Shown: positions 16,674 through 25,288, counted from the stretch's first letter. The stretch is DNA of 64,000 bases from Microbacterium maritypicum MF109 (GCF_000455825.1 NZ_ATAO01000101.1:62001-126000); one strand, 5' to 3'. The notes: generated by a model from the sequence alone, not told the origin. Program-made: numbers and translations.

Positions 16674-17240
16674 ATGAAGAACGGAATCGTCCGGTTCGCC
16701 GCGCTCTACGTGTTCGACGTCGCCGTGCTGCTGCTGATCGGCCTGCTGCTGCCCGGTGTGTCGGTCGGTCTGAACGCGCTCTGGGCGTCCGTCATCCTGA
16801 CCCTCGCCGCACTGTTCGTGAAGCCGCTGCTCGCCGGGGCCTTCCGCACGTCGGCCGCGAAGTCCGCCGCCGAGCGCACCAGGACCGGCGAGAAGGTCGT
16901 GCAGTACGTCCTGGTGTATCTCGTCGAGCTCATCATCTGGGTGCTCACGGTGTGGCTGAGCGGGGTGCGTGCCTCCGGCTTCTGGGCGTTCGTGCTGCCG
17001 CCGCTCGCACTGCTGTTCGGCTGGATGATCTACGACCAGATCGACGATCGGCTGCGGGCGAAGGCGGGCGAGATCTACGATTCGGTGCAGGCACGCGTGC
17101 AGGGAGGCGCGAAGGCCCCATCCTCCGCGCCCTCCGCGCCCGCCGCGCCGCCGGAGACGCCGGAGACCCGCGCCGCCCGTGACGAGCTCCGCGACGGGCT
17201 GACGCCCGAGCAGCGACGGATGCTCGACGAACTGGGCTGA
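16674..17240 (+). CDS. Small membrane protein of unknown function
   Basis: The 188-residue product has three to four hydrophobic segments (about residues 7-27, 31-50, 74-97, 102-120). A charged, Ala/Pro-rich cytoplasmic-type tail ends in LRDGLTPEQRRMLDELG. I do not recognise a family. The ATG at 16674 is preferred because MKNGIVRF leads straight into the first helix and a -10-like box sits six bases upstream. A GTG start 18 bases earlier is possible. A strong terminator follows. Confidence 0.75.
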   Translation: MKNGIVRFAALYVFDVAVLLLIGLLLPGVSVGLNALWASVILTLAALFVKPLLAGAFRTSAAKSAAERTRTGEKVVQYVLVYLVELIIWVLTVWLSGVRASGFWAFVLPPLALLFGWMIYDQIDDRLRAKAGEIYDSVQARVQGGAKAPSSAPSAPAAPPETPETRAARDELRDGLTPEQRRMLDELG

Positions 17241-17265
17241 TCCGGGCGGTAACGCGCCCGGAACG

Positions 17266-17305
17266 AGGAAAGGCGCCCTCCCGTCACCGGGAGGGCGCCT
17301 TTCCT
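17266..17305. terminator. Perfect 18-bp bidirectional terminator
   Basis: The arms AGGAAAGGCGCCCTCCCG (17266-17283) and its complement (17288-17305) close a TCAC loop. The outer AGGAAA/TTTCCT supplies the T-rich flank on both strands. It separates the convergent membrane-protein gene and folD. Confidence 0.93.
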
Positions 17306-17321
17306 GCGCGAAGGGTCGTCG

Positions 17322-18200
17322 TCAGAGCGACCGTTCGGCCGCTTCCACGACGTTGGTCATGAGCAGCGCGACCGTCATCGGGCCGACACCTCCCGGGTTC
17401 GGGGAGATGTAGCCCGCCACGTCGGCGACATCGGGGGCGACGTCGCCGAACACGAGGCTCTTCCCCGTCTCCTCGTCGGTCTCGCGCGTCACACCGACGT
17501 CGAGAACGGCCGCGCCGGGCTTCACGTCTTCCGCGCGGATCAGGTGCTTCACGCCGGCCGCGGCGACGATCACGTCGGCCTCACGCAGGTAGCGCGGCAT
17601 GTCGACGGTGCCGGTGTGCGTGAGGGTGACCGTGGCGTTCAGGTCGCGCCGGGTGAGCAGCAGTCCGATCGAGCGTCCGATCGTGACGCCGCGCCCGACC
17701 ACCACGACATGCTTGCCCTTGAGGTCGTAGTCGTTGCGCAACAGCAGTTCGATGACCCCGCGCGGCGTGCATGGCAGCGGCGTGTGGATCGGGCTGTTGA
17801 CGTTCAGCACCAGGCGCCCGAGGTTGGTCGGGTGCAGGCCGTCGGCATCCTTGGCCGGGTCGATCCGCTCGAGAATCGCGTCGGTGTCCAGATGCTTCGG
17901 CAGCGGCAGCTGCACGATGTAACCGTGGCAGGCCGGGTCGGCGTTGAGCTCGTCGATCAGCGCTTCGACGTCGGCCTGGGTCGCTTCCGCCGGCAGCTCG
18001 CGCTGGATCGAGTTCATCCCGATCGCCTCGGATTGCCGATGCTTCATACCCACGTACAGCTGCGACGCCGGGTCGGCGCCCACGAGCACGGTGGCGATCC
18101 CGGGCGTCACCCCCTTGCTCTTCAGCGCGGCGACGCGCTCGGTGAGCTCGGCCCGGATCGCGGCCGAAGCCGCCTTCCCGTCGAGGATCTTCGCGGTCAT
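17322..18200 (-). CDS. folD: Bifunctional methylenetetrahydrofolate dehydrogenase/cyclohydrolase
   Basis: FolD (292 residues) interconverts 5,10-methylene-, methenyl- and 10-formyl-tetrahydrofolate with NADP. The catalytic Lys is about residue 53 in [13 protein letters not shown]. The cofactor motif is [14 protein letters not shown], and the closing family motif is [16 protein letters not shown]. It lies about 120 bases downstream of glyA on the same strand, so one-carbon units from serine flow directly into the next step. It may share the glyA riboswitch if the intervening hairpin is read through. Confidence 0.97.
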   Translation of the reverse strand: MTAKILDGKAASAAIRAELTERVAALKSKGVTPGIATVLVGADPASQLYVGMKHRQSEAIGMNSIQRELPAEATQADVEALIDELNADPACHGYIVQLPLPKHLDTDAILERIDPAKDADGLHPTNLGRLVLNVNSPIHTPLPCTPRGVIELLLRNDYDLKGKHVVVVGRGVTIGRSIGLLLTRRDLNATVTLTHTGTVDMPRYLREADVIVAAAGVKHLIRAEDVKPGAAVLDVGVTRETDEETGKSLVFGDVAPDVADVAGYISPNPGGVGPMTVALLMTNVVEAAERSL

Positions 18201-18226
18201 GGTGTCTTCCTTACGTCGTCACCGCC

Positions 18227-18302
18227 GAGTGCACGGCCTCCCGTCGAGCGCACGGCTTGTTCACGTCGACAAGCCGTGCGCTCGGCAGTACCCCGTGCAC
18301 TC
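18227..18302. repeat. Nested inverted repeats between glyA and folD
   Basis: An inner 16-bp perfect hairpin (18245-18260 with 18269-18284, CGAGCGCACGGCTTGT) sits inside a separate outer pair, GAGTGCACGG (18227-18236) and CCGTGCACTC (18293-18302). It may act as a partial terminator within the glyA-folD unit. Confidence 0.75.
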
Positions 18303-18324
18303 GCGAGAGGGAGGTGCTGCGGAA

Positions 18325-19599
18325 TTACTGCTGCAGGTCCGGGTAGAGCGGGAACGCGGCGGCCAGGGCGTCGACGCGGGCGCGCAGGGCCTCGACGTCG
18401 GCCCCCGGGAGCAGCGCGAGGGCGATGATGTCGGCCACCTCGGTGAACTCGGCATCGCCGAAGCCGCGGGTCGCGAGCGCGGGCGTGCCGATGCGCAGGC
18501 CCGAGGTCACCATGGGCGGACGCGGGTCGTTCGGGACGGCGTTGCGGTTCACGGTGATGTGGATGTCGTGCAGGAGATCCTCGGACTGCTTGCCGTCGAT
18601 CTCGGCGTCGCGCAGGTCGACCAGAACCAGGTGCACGTCGGTGCCGCCCGAACGTACGGAGATGCCGGCGTCCTTCACGTCCTGCTGCGACAGGCGCTCG
18701 GCGATGAGCTTCGCCCCGCGCAGCACACGCTCCTGGCGCTCCTTGAACTCGGGAGTGCCGGCGAGCTTGAACGCCGTGGCCTTGGCCGCGATCACGTGCA
18801 TGAGCGGTCCGCCCTGCTGCCCGGGGAACACCGCGGTGTTGATCTTCTTGGCGAGCTCGGCGTCGTTGGTGAGGATGAAGCCCGAGCGCGGGCCGCCGAT
18901 CGTCTTGTGCACGGTCGAGGAGACGACGTGTGCGTGGGGCACCGGGTTCGGGTGCAGACCTGCGGCGACCAGACCGGCGAAGTGCGCCATGTCGACCCAG
19001 AGCAGCGCGCCGACCTCGTCGGCGATCTCACGGAACGCGGCGAAGTCCATCGTGCGCGGGTAGGCCGACCAGCCGGCGATGATGACCTTCGGCTTGTGCT
19101 CGATCGCGAGGCGACGCACCTCCGCCATGTCGATCGTCGAGGTCTCGGGGTCGACACCGTAGGCGACGATGTCGTACAGACGGCCGGAGAAGTTGATCTT
19201 CATGCCGTGCGTGAGGTGGCCGCCCTGGTCGAGGGACAGACCGAGCAGGGTGTCGCCGGGACGGGCGATCGCGTGCAGGACCGCCGCGTTCGCGGAGGCG
19301 CCGGAGTGCGGCTGCACGTTCGCGAACTCCGCACCGAACAGGCTCTTGGCCCGCTCGATCGCGAGGGACTCCGCGACGTCGACCTCTTCGCAGCCACCGT
19401 AGTAGCGGCGTCCGGGGTAGCCCTCCGCGTACTTGTTCGTGAGCACGGAGCCCTGCGACTGCAGCACCGAGACGGGCACGAAGTTCTCCGACGCGATCAT
19501 CTCGAGGAAGGTCTGCTGACGCTTCAGCTCGCGATCCAGGACCTGAGCGATCTCGGGGTCGACCTCGGAAAGCGGGGCGTTGAAGTAACGGTCGGTCAT
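18325..19599 (-). CDS. glyA: Serine hydroxymethyltransferase
   Basis: GlyA (424 residues) makes glycine and methylenetetrahydrofolate from serine with pyridoxal phosphate. The cofactor Lys is about residue 232 in [14 protein letters not shown], and MIASENF and [13 protein letters not shown] are conserved. The ATG at 19599 is chosen because an AAAGGAG site lies nine bases upstream; an alternative start at 19620 would place that site inside the gene. A ZTP riboswitch occupies the leader, which links expression to folate and purine status. Confidence 0.97.
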   Translation of the reverse strand: MTDRYFNAPLSEVDPEIAQVLDRELKRQQTFLEMIASENFVPVSVLQSQGSVLTNKYAEGYPGRRYYGGCEEVDVAESLAIERAKSLFGAEFANVQPHSGASANAAVLHAIARPGDTLLGLSLDQGGHLTHGMKINFSGRLYDIVAYGVDPETSTIDMAEVRRLAIEHKPKVIIAGWSAYPRTMDFAAFREIADEVGALLWVDMAHFAGLVAAGLHPNPVPHAHVVSSTVHKTIGGPRSGFILTNDAELAKKINTAVFPGQQGGPLMHVIAAKATAFKLAGTPEFKERQERVLRGAKLIAERLSQQDVKDAGISVRSGGTDVHLVLVDLRDAEIDGKQSEDLLHDIHITVNRNAVPNDPRPPMVTSGLRIGTPALATRGFGDAEFTEVADIIALALLPGADVEALRARVDALAAAFPLYPDLQQ

Positions 19600-19639
19600 G
19601 ATGACGTGCTCCTTTGACAACGGATTCGAAAGGGGTGTT

Positions 19640-19722
19640 CCTATCGGCCCAGGCGCGCGGTCGAATTCCGTGGTCAGTCGCTCCCCGGTGGTAGTCCACC
19701 CAGACGCCAGTCGCGACGGTTA
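19640..19722 (-). ncRNA. ZTP (pfl) riboswitch in the glyA leader
   Basis: Read on the minus strand, this stretch contains the hallmark blocks of the pfl/ZTP motif in order. These are GTCGCGACTGGCG, the hairpin GGTGG-ACT-ACCACC running into CGGGGAGCGAC, a short linker, and the invariant 3' block GCGCCTGGGC. The outer GTCGC and GCGAC pair. The aptamer senses ZTP/ZMP (AICAR), which accumulates when 10-formyl-folate is short, and it typically controls glyA, folD or purH. No intrinsic terminator follows. CCCCTTT (opposite 19629-19635) can pair with part of the AAAGGAG ribosome site, so control is probably translational. Confidence 0.92.
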
Positions 19723-19724
19723 CG

Positions 19725-19730
19725 AGCATA
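19725..19730 (-). promoter_or_regulatory. -10 box of the glyA promoter
   Basis: TATGCT lies immediately upstream of the riboswitch, so transcription would start at the first aptamer bases. No good -35 box is seen 17 bases away. Confidence 0.45.
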
Positions 19731-19819
19731 GCCGATGCGAGCCGCCGCGCACGCTGCCGTCTCATGGCGGGCGCAGAATCGATTCGAGTTCTGCCATTCC
19801 GCTGAGCGGCACCGACGGG

Positions 19820-19825
19820 TAGGTT
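19820..19825 (+). promoter_or_regulatory. -10 box of a leaderless hexosaminidase transcript
   Basis: TAGGTT ends six bases before the ATG at 19832, and no ribosome site is present. Confidence 0.55.
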
Positions 19826-19831
19826 TTGTTC

Positions 19832-21343
19832 ATGGTCCTTCCTCATCCTCTTCCGCTCGTTCCCGTGCCCGTGTCCGCCGTCGCACGAGAGGGACGGATG
19901 CCGATCACCGCGAAGACGCGCGTGCGCGGTTCCTCCCCCGCAGCCGCCCAGCTGATCGACGCGGTCGAGCGCCGCAGTGGCATCCGGCTCTCCGTCGTCG
20001 ACGAGGCCCTCGCCGACATCGAGTTGATCGTCGACCCGGAATCCTCGGCGCCGGAAGGCTACACACTCGAGATCGGCGATCAGGCCATCGTCGTCGGGGC
20101 CGACGAGGCAGGGCTCTTCTACGGTGTGCAGACACTGCTGCAGCTGCTGCGCCAGGACGACTCCGGTTGGGCGCTGCTCCGCGCCGACGTCGCGGACTCC
20201 CCGCGCTTCCCGCGACGGGGCGTCATGCTCGACGTCGCCCGGCACTTCTTCGGCGTCGACGATGTGAAGAGGTTCATCGACAGCACGAGCGCGCTCAAGT
20301 TCAACCACCTGCACCTGCACCTGAGCGACGACCAGGGGTGGCGCGTGCACATCGACTCCTGGCCGCTGCTCACCGAGCGCGCCTCCGGCACGTCGGCGAA
20401 CGGCGACCCCGGCGGCTTCTACTCGAAGGACGACTACCGCGAGCTCGTGGCGTACGCCGCCTCGCGCCACATGATCGTGATCCCCGAGATCGACCTGCCC
20501 GGGCACACCCACGCGATCGGCGTGGCCTACCCCGAGCTCGTCGAGGCGCCGGTGCTGAACGACAACCTCATCGCGGATTCCGCGCGTCTGGGCCAGCCGT
20601 TGCCCGTCGCCGGCGAGACCTACCTCGGCTGGGGTGTCGGCCATTCCAGCGTCCGCATCCACGAGGAACGCACGTACGAGTTCGTGCGCGACGTCGTCCG
20701 CGAGTTGGCCGAGATGACGCCGGGGCCGTACATCCACATCGGCGGCGACGAGTCGCTCGGCACTCCCCAGGCCGACTTCGATCTGTTCGCCGCGCGCGCG
20801 ACCTCGATCGTCGTGGAAGAGGGGAAGATCCCGATGGCCTGGCACGAGATGGGCTCCGCGGCGAACATCGCCGAGGGCACCGTCGGGCAGTACTGGGGGA
20901 AGACCACGCCCGAAGGCACTCACGCCGAGGAGGCCGCCCATTTCGTCGAGCGGGGCGGCGCTCTCCTCATGTCGGCGGCTGACGTCACCTACCTCGACAT
21001 GAAGTACACGGAGGACTTCCCCCTCGGACTCACCTGGGCGGCGATCATCGACGTCCGCTCCGCCTACGAGTGGGAGCCCACCGCGGTGCTCGACGTCCCC
21101 GAGGCCGCGATCCTCGGTGTGGAGGCCCCTCTCTGGGCGGAGACCACCCGCACGATCGACGAGGTCGAGCAGCTGGTCTTCCCGCGCGCCGCTGCGCAGG
21201 CCGAGGTCGCCTGGTCGCCACGAGAGACACCGGAGCGCACATGGGAGTCGTTCCGCCTGCGGGTCGGGTCGTTGGCGCCGCTGTGGAAGGCTGAAGGGGT
21301 CGATTTCCACCCCGCAGACGAGATCCCCTGGAGCGCACGTTGA
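19832..21343 (+). CDS. Beta-N-acetylhexosaminidase, GH20
   Basis: This 503-residue glycoside hydrolase family 20 enzyme removes terminal N-acetylglucosamine. The first ~120 residues are the GH20 N-terminal alpha/beta domain. The TIM barrel begins at about FPRRGVMLDVARHFF, and the catalytic Asp-Glu pair is in IHIGGDES. There is no signal peptide, so it acts in the cytoplasm on imported oligosaccharides. It begins leaderless at 19832. Its stop overlaps the TTG start of nagA, forming a two-gene unit for chitin- or peptidoglycan-derived sugars. Confidence 0.94.
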   Translation: MVLPHPLPLVPVPVSAVAREGRMPITAKTRVRGSSPAAAQLIDAVERRSGIRLSVVDEALADIELIVDPESSAPEGYTLEIGDQAIVVGADEAGLFYGVQTLLQLLRQDDSGWALLRADVADSPRFPRRGVMLDVARHFFGVDDVKRFIDSTSALKFNHLHLHLSDDQGWRVHIDSWPLLTERASGTSANGDPGGFYSKDDYRELVAYAASRHMIVIPEIDLPGHTHAIGVAYPELVEAPVLNDNLIADSARLGQPLPVAGETYLGWGVGHSSVRIHEERTYEFVRDVVRELAEMTPGPYIHIGGDESLGTPQADFDLFAARATSIVVEEGKIPMAWHEMGSAANIAEGTVGQYWGKTTPEGTHAEEAAHFVERGGALLMSAADVTYLDMKYTEDFPLGLTWAAIIDVRSAYEWEPTAVLDVPEAAILGVEAPLWAETTRTIDEVEQLVFPRAAAQAEVAWSPRETPERTWESFRLRVGSLAPLWKAEGVDFHPADEIPWSAR

Positions 21344-22512
21344 GCACCCACTCCTCTTCGACCGGTTCGCTGGTCATCCACTCCGCGCGGATCATCGATC
21401 GCGGCGACATCGTCGAGGACGGCTGGATCCGGGTCGAGGACGGTGTCGTGACGGCCCGCGGGACGGGATCGGAGTGGACGCCGGCGGACGAGATCGTCGA
21501 CGCGACCGCCGTCGCCGGCGCGGGCGCCCTGCTCACTCCCGGTTTCATCGACATCCACGGGCACGGAGGCGCCGGTGCCGCGTTCGACGACGGCGTGGAG
21601 GCGATCCGCACCGGACGAGACCTGCACCGCGCGCACGGCACCACCCGCGCGGTCATCTCGCTCGTGACCGCGTCGCTGGACTCCCTCGCCCGCAGTGTCG
21701 CGCTCATCGCGGATCTGACCGAGACGGACACCGACATCCTGGGATCGCACCTCGAGGGGCCCTTCCTCGACCCCGGGCATCACGGAGCCCACGAACCCTC
21801 GCTTCTCCGCCATCCGGCGGCCGCGGATGTCTCCCGCCTCCTGGATGCCGGCCGCGGCACCGTCCGTCAGGTCACCATCGCGCCGGAGCTCCCCGGCGGG
21901 ATCGACGCGATCCGACAGATCGTGGCAGCGGGCTCTGCGGCCGCCGTCGGCCACACCGATGCGGATGCCGCCATGGCGATCGCCGCGTTCGAGGCGGGAG
22001 CCTCCATCCTCACCCACGCGTTCAACGCGATGCCGGGGATCCATCACCGCGCCCCGGGGCCGGTTCTCGCGGCGGCGGCCGATCATCGTGTGGTGCTCGA
22101 GGCCATCGCCGACAACGTGCATCTGGACCCGCACGTCGTCAAGCTCGTCTTCGACTCCGCCCCCCGTCGGGTCGCGCTGATCACCGATGCGATGGCGGCC
22201 GCCGGGAGTGCCGACGGCCACTACGACCTCGGCGCGGTGAGCGTCACGGTGCGCGACGGCGTGGCGAGGGCTGACGACACCGGATCGATCGCCGGATCGA
22301 CGCTGACGCAGGACGTGGCCCTGCGGCGGACGGTGCAGGCAGGCGTGTCGCTGCCCGAGGCCGTCCGCGCGCTCACGGAGACGCCGGCACGGGCGATCGG
22401 CCGCGATTCCGCTCTCGGCGGTCTGCGCAACGGGATGCTCGGCGACGCCGTGCTCCTGGATGCGGAACTGCGCGTCGCGCGCGTGTGGTCAGGACCCCGG
22501 CTGCTCGTCTGA
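21340..22512 (+). CDS. nagA: N-acetylglucosamine-6-phosphate deacetylase
   Basis: NagA (390 residues) removes acetate from GlcNAc-6-phosphate to give glucosamine-6-phosphate, the substrate of NagB encoded at 27.5-28.3 kb. Metal-site features are GFIDIHGHGG near residue 69, SHLEGPFLDPGHHGAH, VGHTDAD and LITDAMAA. It starts with TTG at 21340, overlapping the hexosaminidase stop (TTGA). The N-terminal beta-sandwich and the closing AIGRDSALGGLRNGMLGD complete the family pattern. Confidence 0.95.
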   Translation: MSTHSSSTGSLVIHSARIIDRGDIVEDGWIRVEDGVVTARGTGSEWTPADEIVDATAVAGAGALLTPGFIDIHGHGGAGAAFDDGVEAIRTGRDLHRAHGTTRAVISLVTASLDSLARSVALIADLTETDTDILGSHLEGPFLDPGHHGAHEPSLLRHPAAADVSRLLDAGRGTVRQVTIAPELPGGIDAIRQIVAAGSAAAVGHTDADAAMAIAAFEAGASILTHAFNAMPGIHHRAPGPVLAAAADHRVVLEAIADNVHLDPHVVKLVFDSAPRRVALITDAMAAAGSADGHYDLGAVSVTVRDGVARADDTGSIAGSTLTQDVALRRTVQAGVSLPEAVRALTETPARAIGRDSALGGLRNGMLGDAVLLDAELRVARVWSGPRLLV

Positions 22513-22569
22513 GACGGCGCCGCGCGCGACGCGCAGCTCTGCGCTCTCCGGTCATGCATGTGTGACGGG

Positions 22570-22788
22570 GCGGGAGGCCGCCGTTCCCCAGATCGGCGGC
22601 CTCGTTCCCCCTCGTGAGACGGGCGGCCGGGTTCTCCTCCCCCGAGGATCCCGACCTGCCCGACCAGTGCGAATGCCCCCCGCACCAGTGCCTGGATCCC
22701 GCCCCCCCGGTGGGATCCTCACGGCTGTCTCTATGGGATGAGACGACGCTCCTCCCGATTCATTACGCGACTTCTCGAAATTCCTTCG
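22570..22788. repeat. Direct repeat, copy 1 (~219 bp)
   Basis: It matches copy 2 at about 96% identity: roughly eight substitutions and one C deletion in a C run. It starts with a terminator-like GAGGCCGCC/GGCGGCCTC hairpin and ends at ATTCCTTCG. Confidence 0.95.
22574..22603 (+). terminator. Stem-loop downstream of nagA
   Basis: GAGGCCGCC (22574-22582) pairs with GGCGGCCTC (22595-22603) across a 12-base loop. The same hairpin is present in the second repeat copy. Confidence 0.6.
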
Positions 22789-22819
22789 AGAAGTTCTTCC
22801 CGATCCTCGGATCGAACGT

Positions 22820-23037
22820 GCGGGAGGCCGCCGCTCCCCAGATCGGCGGCCTCGTTCCCTCTCGTGAGACGGGCGGCCGGGTTCTCCTCCCCCGAGGATC
22901 CCGACCTGCCCGACCAGTGCGAATACCCCCCGCACCAGCGCCTGGATCCCGCCCCCCGGTGGAATCCTCACGGCTGTCTACATGGGATGAGACGACACTC
23001 CTCCCGATTCATTACGCGACTTCTCGAAATTCCTTCG
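22820..23037. repeat. Direct repeat, copy 2 (~218 bp)
   Basis: This second copy lies 250 bp downstream of the first and ends about 190 bp before the sigma-factor start. Identity with copy 1 stops abruptly at both ends. Confidence 0.95.
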
Positions 23038-23224
23038 TACGAGTTTCGGGGACCCCCGACATCCGGCTCCAGCGGCACCTCTGGCGAACCCGGGCATCGC
23101 CTTGGAGTTCCGGGAAAGGGTGGCTTCCCTGGGAGATTCGCGAGAGAATGGAGAAGTCGCGTGATGAGAGGCGCTCTCATGCGTCTCTTCCCGTGGAGGC
23201 GCACCTGCGCCCGGCGACAGATGG

Positions 23225-25279
23225 ATGATTGTGCACGAAGAGAACACGACACACGACGAAGCGATCGGCGACGCCGACCTGATCCTCCGCACCCGTTCGG
23301 GCGACACGGAGGCGTTCGGTGAACTCTGGCGACGACACTACCCGTCGGGTCTCTCCGTGGCCCGCTCGGTCACCTCGTCGATCGACCCCGATGACCTCGT
23401 GCAGGAGTCGTACACGCGCATCTATCAGGCGATCATCAAGGGGGGCGGACCGAACGGGTCCTTCCGCGCCTACCTGTTCACGAGCATCCGCAACACGGCG
23501 GCAGGCTGGGGACGCGCCCGCCGCGAGACCGCGATCGATGAACTCGACACCGTCGCCGACCCCGACACCACCGATCAGGCTGCGAGCGAGGCACTCGACC
23601 GCAGCCTCACCGCGCAGGCTTTCCGCAGTCTCCCCTCCCGCTGGCAGGAGGTGCTCTGGTACACCGAGATCGAGCAGATGAAGCCGCAGGAGGTCGGCCC
23701 TCTCCTCGGGATGAAGGCCGGCGCCGTGTCGCAGTTGGCCTTCCGCGCCCGCGAGGGTCTGCGCGAAGCCTGGATCCAGGCGCATCTGCGCAGCGCCGAA
23801 GACGGCTCCGAGTGCCAGTGGACCATCGAGCACCTGGGCGCCTACTCACGTGGCAACCTCAGCACGCGCGACCACAAGCGGCTCGAGCTGCACCTCGATG
23901 AGTGCGCTCGATGCATGATCGTCGCGGCCGAGGCGAAAGATGTCTCCAAGCGTCTCGCCCTGGTGCTCCTGCCTCTCGTCCTCGGCGTCACCGGCGCCGC
24001 CGGCTACCTCGCCACGCTGCAAGGCGCCGGCACGCCGATCGTCGCGCTGGCGGCCATGCCGTCGAGCATTCCCGGAGCCGTCTTCGCTGGTGACCCCGGT
24101 GCTTCACACGCCGCGACGGGCCTCGCCGCGACCGGTGGTTCAGGTTCAGGTTCCGGTGGCGGGGCCGGCGGCTCGGCGGGAGGCACTGCCGGCTCGTCCG
24201 CCGGTGCCGGATCCGCGGGTGGCGTGTTCACCGGGATCGGCGCGCTCGTCGGTGTGGGATCGGCCGCTCTGGTGGTGGCCGGTGTCGTCGCTGCCGCCAC
24301 GATCCTCCCCGGACTCGCCGGTGCCGACCCGGCGACCTCGCTTCCGAGCGCGGGGGACGAGGACCCGTCGTCGATCTCGGCGGACGTCGGACCGGACGAG
24401 AAGCTGAGCCTCGACGAGCCCGTCGTCATCGAGCCGCCGGTCACCGTGCCGGAGCAGCCCCCTGCGCCGCCGGCCGCCAACGAGAGTCCGCAGCCCGGCG
24501 CCGATCAGTCCGGACCTGCTGTCACTGCTCCGCCGGTGACAGCGCCGACCACGCCCCCGGTCGAGCCGGCGAAGCCGGTCGAACCCGAGAAGCCGGTCGA
24601 CCCCGTGGATCCGGGCGTTCCGACCGATGTCCCGGAGTGGGCCCTTGCGACGATCTCCGTCACCGACGATCCGCTGGGCCTCACGATCCATTACCGCGTG
24701 CCCGTCACCGGCCTGCCGGGGGCGACGGTCGAGGCGCTCCTCGACGGCAGCTCACGCGGTGGTGACCGGATCGTCCTCGACGACACCGGAACCGGCACCC
24801 TCAACTTGCGTCCCGATATCGTGCAGTATGTGTTCGCCCGCTCGACCCTGGTCAGCTTCCGGTACATCCTCGACAACGGCGACACCGGACTCTCCGTCAC
24901 CCCATCACTGTTCGAACTGCAGCCCGCGCGTCCCGGCATCGAGGTTCCGATCGAGGAGATTCCCGCCGAGGAACTCCCTGCCGAAGAGACTCCGCTCTCC
25001 GCGTCGCCGGTCGACGAGCCCCTCGTTACCGTCGAGGCACCGGCAGAGGTAGCCCCGGCACCCGTGGAAGCGCCACCGGTCGAGACCGCGCCCGTCGTCC
25101 CGGCACCGATCGAGACCGCACCCGTTGCTGCAGTACCCGTCGCTGCAGTGCCCGTCGCCGCAGTACCGACCGCTCCTGCTCCCGTCGAACAGGCACCCGA
25201 CGCGGAGCCGGCCGCCGGATCCCTGGCGACCGTGGACCCGGCCGCTGCCCCGGCTGAGGACGCCCCCGCCGCCGAATAG
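23225..25279 (+). CDS. ECF sigma factor fused to zinc-finger anti-sigma, membrane and Pro-rich domains
   Basis: This 684-residue protein has sigma region 2 (about residues 18-100, with DPDDLVQESYTRIYQAI) and sigma region 4 (about 130-188, SLPSRWQEVLWYTEIE). A ZAS-type zinc-binding motif follows: His223, Cys227 and Cys230 in HLDECARC. Hydrophobic segments lie at about 243-265 and 334-362 around a Gly/Ser-rich stretch. Then come a Pro-rich linker, a beta-rich domain at about 470-566 and a Pro/Ala tail with PVAAV repeats. Sigma and anti-sigma modules are normally separate proteins; here they are one chain, which must be released or rearranged to act. Similar fusions are known in some actinobacterial ECF groups. 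No good ribosome site precedes 23225; GTG at 23231 is an alternative. Confidence 0.88.
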   Translation: MIVHEENTTHDEAIGDADLILRTRSGDTEAFGELWRRHYPSGLSVARSVTSSIDPDDLVQESYTRIYQAIIKGGGPNGSFRAYLFTSIRNTAAGWGRARRETAIDELDTVADPDTTDQAASEALDRSLTAQAFRSLPSRWQEVLWYTEIEQMKPQEVGPLLGMKAGAVSQLAFRAREGLREAWIQAHLRSAEDGSECQWTIEHLGAYSRGNLSTRDHKRLELHLDECARCMIVAAEAKDVSKRLALVLLPLVLGVTGAAGYLATLQGAGTPIVALAAMPSSIPGAVFAGDPGASHAATGLAATGGSGSGSGGGAGGSAGGTAGSSAGAGSAGGVFTGIGALVGVGSAALVVAGVVAAATILPGLAGADPATSLPSAGDEDPSSISADVGPDEKLSLDEPVVIEPPVTVPEQPPAPPAANESPQPGADQSGPAVTAPPVTAPTTPPVEPAKPVEPEKPVDPVDPGVPTDVPEWALATISVTDDPLGLTIHYRVPVTGLPGATVEALLDGSSRGGDRIVLDDTGTGTLNLRPDIVQYVFARSTLVSFRYILDNGDTGLSVTPSLFELQPARPGIEVPIEEIPAEELPAEETPLSASPVDEPLVTVEAPAEVAPAPVEAPPVETAPVVPAPIETAPVAAVPVAAVPVAAVPTAPAPVEQAPDAEPAAGSLATVDPAAAPAEDAPAAE
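25124..25168 (+). repeat. 15-bp repeats encoding PVAAV
   Basis: Three near-identical 15-bp units encode PVAAV in the C-terminal tail of the sigma-fusion protein. Confidence 0.7.
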
Positions 25280-25282
25280 ACT
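25277..25282 (+). promoter_or_regulatory. -10 box overlapping the sigma-fusion stop codon
   Basis: TAGACT begins with the TAG stop of the upstream gene and ends six bases before the ATG at 25289. It is a good leaderless promoter candidate. Confidence 0.55.
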
Positions 25283-25288
25283 GGATCC

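Larger units (their letters stand above)
22513..23224. other. 712-bp non-coding region between nagA and the sigma-factor gene
   Basis: I find no convincing gene here; the open frames follow the repeated sequence and share no family features. The region holds the nagA terminator, two copies of a ~219-bp block (22570-22788 and 22820-23037) and several small inverted repeats. A 12-bp sequence ACGCGACTTCTC at 23014-23025 has its exact complement at 23151-23162. In copy 1, CTTCTCGAA and TTCGAGAAG form a 9-bp hairpin (22771-22779 with 22785-22793) that is broken in copy 2. Confidence 0.8.

Noticed and set aside
19028..21310. 760-codon minus-strand open frame
   Set aside because: It runs antisense through the GH20 gene, the ZTP riboswitch and glyA in another frame. 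Its composition is typical of a GC-rich shadow.
22570..23037. Duplicated block considered as a CRISPR array or insertion sequence
   Set aside because: There are only two long copies, with no short regularly spaced repeats, no transposase frame and no terminal inverted repeats with target duplications.
22614..23322. Open frames across the duplicated block (for example 22614-23228 and 22552-22971)
   Set aside because: Their products repeat because the DNA is duplicated, not because of a conserved protein. There are no ribosome sites, no recognisable motifs, and the composition is shadow-like.
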